In this document: positions 62,927 to 64,000 of the stretch, piece after piece | How positions within the stretch are numbered: the stretch's first letter is position 1 | Layout of the letters: every line of letters starts with the position of its first letter | Assembly: GCF_024345205.1 (NCBI RefSeq) | Contig: NZ_BROC01000002.1 | Location: forward strand, 1-64,000 | DNA: 64,000 nt | Source of the DNA: Lapidilactobacillus luobeiensis | Lineage (GTDB): Bacteria > Bacillota > Bacilli > Lactobacillales > Lactobacillaceae | Reading direction: 5' to 3' | Position numbers and translations under genes: made by a program | Notes under the pieces: generated by a model | What the model was told of the DNA's origin: nothing | The model's input: only the letters and a program-made list of their open reading frames with translations | Databases searched by the model: none

Positions 62927-63632
62927 AACTTATCGTGGGATGACCTTTAATGGACATCATACAACAGAATTTGGACTACTTGAATCAACTGATGATTCAA
63001 TTGGGATGCCAACTAAGAATAAAACAATATTTACGCCTATTGGATCGAACAGAATAATTGATCTCTCCAACTTGTACGGTCCGACATTTTCTGAAAGAGT
63101 GATTAATAAAACTTTTTTGGTTGATACTGGGATGTGGACACCAGAAAGACAGTACATCATGTGGACAAAGGTTATCAACTGGTTGATGCAACCTAAATCA
63201 AAATTACCATTGTGGGATGATGTTATGGATGATTGGCATTATTTAGCAGAGGTTCAGGAGGCACCAATCTTTAAAGAAGGTTACCATCAAGCAACAATAC
63301 AAGTAGCATGGCAGTGTTACCCATTTCGAATTAAAGATAGAGCAGAATTTGATGATGTTTGGGATACATTCAATTTTGAAATTGACGTTGCGCAGAATAC
63401 ACATCTATCAAAAAAACATTCATCAACGATACTTATTAATACCGGTGTTGCTGATGTTGTTTTTCAAGTTATTTCAGATGCTACTGCTACAATCAAAATT
63501 AACGATGAAGAATACCCAATAACGCTTGGAAGAAATGAAAACACGGAGTTTGTACTTGTTCCCGGTGAAAATAGTATTAGCGTTTTGGGTGAGGCCAACA
63601 TTGATATTAGATGGCATCGGGAGGTGATTTAG
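62910..63632 (+). CDS. Distal tail protein (Dit)
   Basis: The 240-residue protein fits the Sipho_tail/Dit family: YRGMTFNGHHTTEFGL at the start, ERVINKTFLVDTG, the conserved WQCYPFRIKD and NTGVADVVFQVI. Dit forms the hub joining tail tube and baseplate. Start is TTG 62910 after AAAGGGGG. Confidence 0.85.
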   Translation: MNVVSRTYRGMTFNGHHTTEFGLLESTDDSIGMPTKNKTIFTPIGSNRIIDLSNLYGPTFSERVINKTFLVDTGMWTPERQYIMWTKVINWLMQPKSKLPLWDDVMDDWHYLAEVQEAPIFKEGYHQATIQVAWQCYPFRIKDRAEFDDVWDTFNFEIDVAQNTHLSKKHSSTILINTGVADVVFQVISDATATIKINDEEYPITLGRNENTEFVLVPGENSISVLGEANIDIRWHREVI

Positions 63633-64000
63633 TGTATCAAGTTTGGATTCGTCAATCTTGGACAGGAAAAGAGCAACTAATTCACAGCGCTAAAACAAAT
63701 AGTTTAAAACTTGGTGAGGCTGTAGTAACGCTGGATACTGCAGACATTAACACATTCACTTTTAATATTTATCCACTCAATCCTGGATATGGACAACTCA
63801 ATTATTTAACGACTCTAATTAGAGTTGTTAATACTCATAAAAAAACTAACATTTTTGAAGGGCGAGTCTTGTTACCAAGTGATAGTTTGGATAATACAGG
63901 GATGCTGTACAAGAGTATTACTTGCGAGTCATATTTGGCTTTTTTGCATGACAGCAGCCAGCCTTTTCAGGAGTTCACTAACCAATCAAGGCGACAGATA
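63632..64000 (+). CDS. Tail-associated (Tal-like) protein, 5' part
   Basis: GTG 63632 overlaps the Dit stop by one base and follows GGAGGTGATTT. The 123 visible residues (VWIRQSWTGKEQLIHSAK, FTFNIYPLNPGYGQLNYL, IFEGRVLLPSD) match the N-terminal domain of phage tail endopeptidase/baseplate proteins. The gene runs off the window. Confidence 0.75.
   Translation, partial: MYQVWIRQSWTGKEQLIHSAKTNSLKLGEAVVTLDTADINTFTFNIYPLNPGYGQLNYLTTLIRVVNTHKKTNIFEGRVLLPSDSLDNTGMLYKSITCESYLAFLHDSSQPFQEFTNQSRRQI

Larger units (their letters stand above)
39873..64000. mobile_element. Siphovirus prophage, left part (continues past the window)
   Basis: The order integrase, superinfection/lysogeny genes (minus strand), then antirepressor, replication, HNH, terminase, portal, capsid, connectors, tail tube, chaperone, tape measure, Dit and Tal is that of a temperate HK97-head siphovirus of lactobacilli. 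Lysis genes and attR lie beyond the right edge. Most structural genes look intact. Confidence 0.9.

Overview
The window looks like the chromosome of a lactic acid bacterium of the Lactobacillaceae (genus not resolved). Evidence: Gram-positive ribosome binding sites before nearly every gene, a YtgP/MurJ-type flippase overlapping an RsuA-type pseudouridine synthase, an HPK10/LytTR quorum-sensing pair, M56/BlaI regulators and a Lactobacillus-type siphophage. Core genes are moderately GC-rich; the imported blocks are clearly more AT-rich.

Layout. (1) 0.3-16.2 kb, chromosome: flippase and rRNA pseudouridine synthase, NAD(P)H-hydrate dehydratase, a coupled ABC exporter pair, a third ABC exporter, a BlaI/BlaR1-like pair with a small exported ORF behind it, two small membrane proteins, and an AgrC/PlnB-like kinase with its LytTR regulator. 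(2) 17.27-36.06 kb, an integrative mobilizable island bounded by a 45-bp direct repeat (one mismatch) of the 3' part of tRNA-Gly(CCC). It carries a tyrosine integrase, XRE repressor, excisionase-like protein, a Rep_trans/MobT-like initiator or relaxase beside a hairpin-rich putative origin, a holin-like protein with a 728-aa DUF1906-type hydrolase, a family of small membrane proteins, a broken Rgg regulator and secreted proteins. Inside it an IS1380-type transposase gene is split by a 5.8-kb inc18-type plasmid block: truncated topoisomerase, delta, omega, epsilon, zeta and erm(B). erm(B) itself lies inside a small Tn3-type element with perfect 63-bp inverted ends and a 5-bp target duplication. 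(3) 36.2-39.4 kb: an aminoglycoside 6-adenylyltransferase-like gene and a decayed second copy of the island's rgg/secreted-protein module. (4) 39.9-64 kb: a pac/cos-type siphoprophage running off the right edge: integrase, lysogeny module, antirepressor, a moron between duplicated genes, HUH initiator, HNH, terminase, HK97-type head genes and tail genes up to the start of the tail-associated protein.

How the parts work together. The omega repressor binds heptad arrays before delta and before omega-epsilon-zeta, so partition and toxin-antitoxin expression are co-ordinated and would help keep the resistance block. The island's repressor and integrase read away from the xis/rep side, a usual lysogeny-like layout. 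The phage has a CI/ImmA-type switch with repeated TTAGACRATTG operators.

Points most worth attention: a tRNA-like minihelix (acceptor stem plus T-arm only) just after the major tail protein gene; several prophage genes with good Shine-Dalgarno sites but ACG or ATT where the start codon should be; a capsid gene nested in frame inside a protease-capsid fusion with its own strong ribosome binding site; an apparent +1/-2 frameshift in the tail chaperone; the small erm(B)-carrying Tn3-like element; and repeated relics of the island's own genes on both sides of it.
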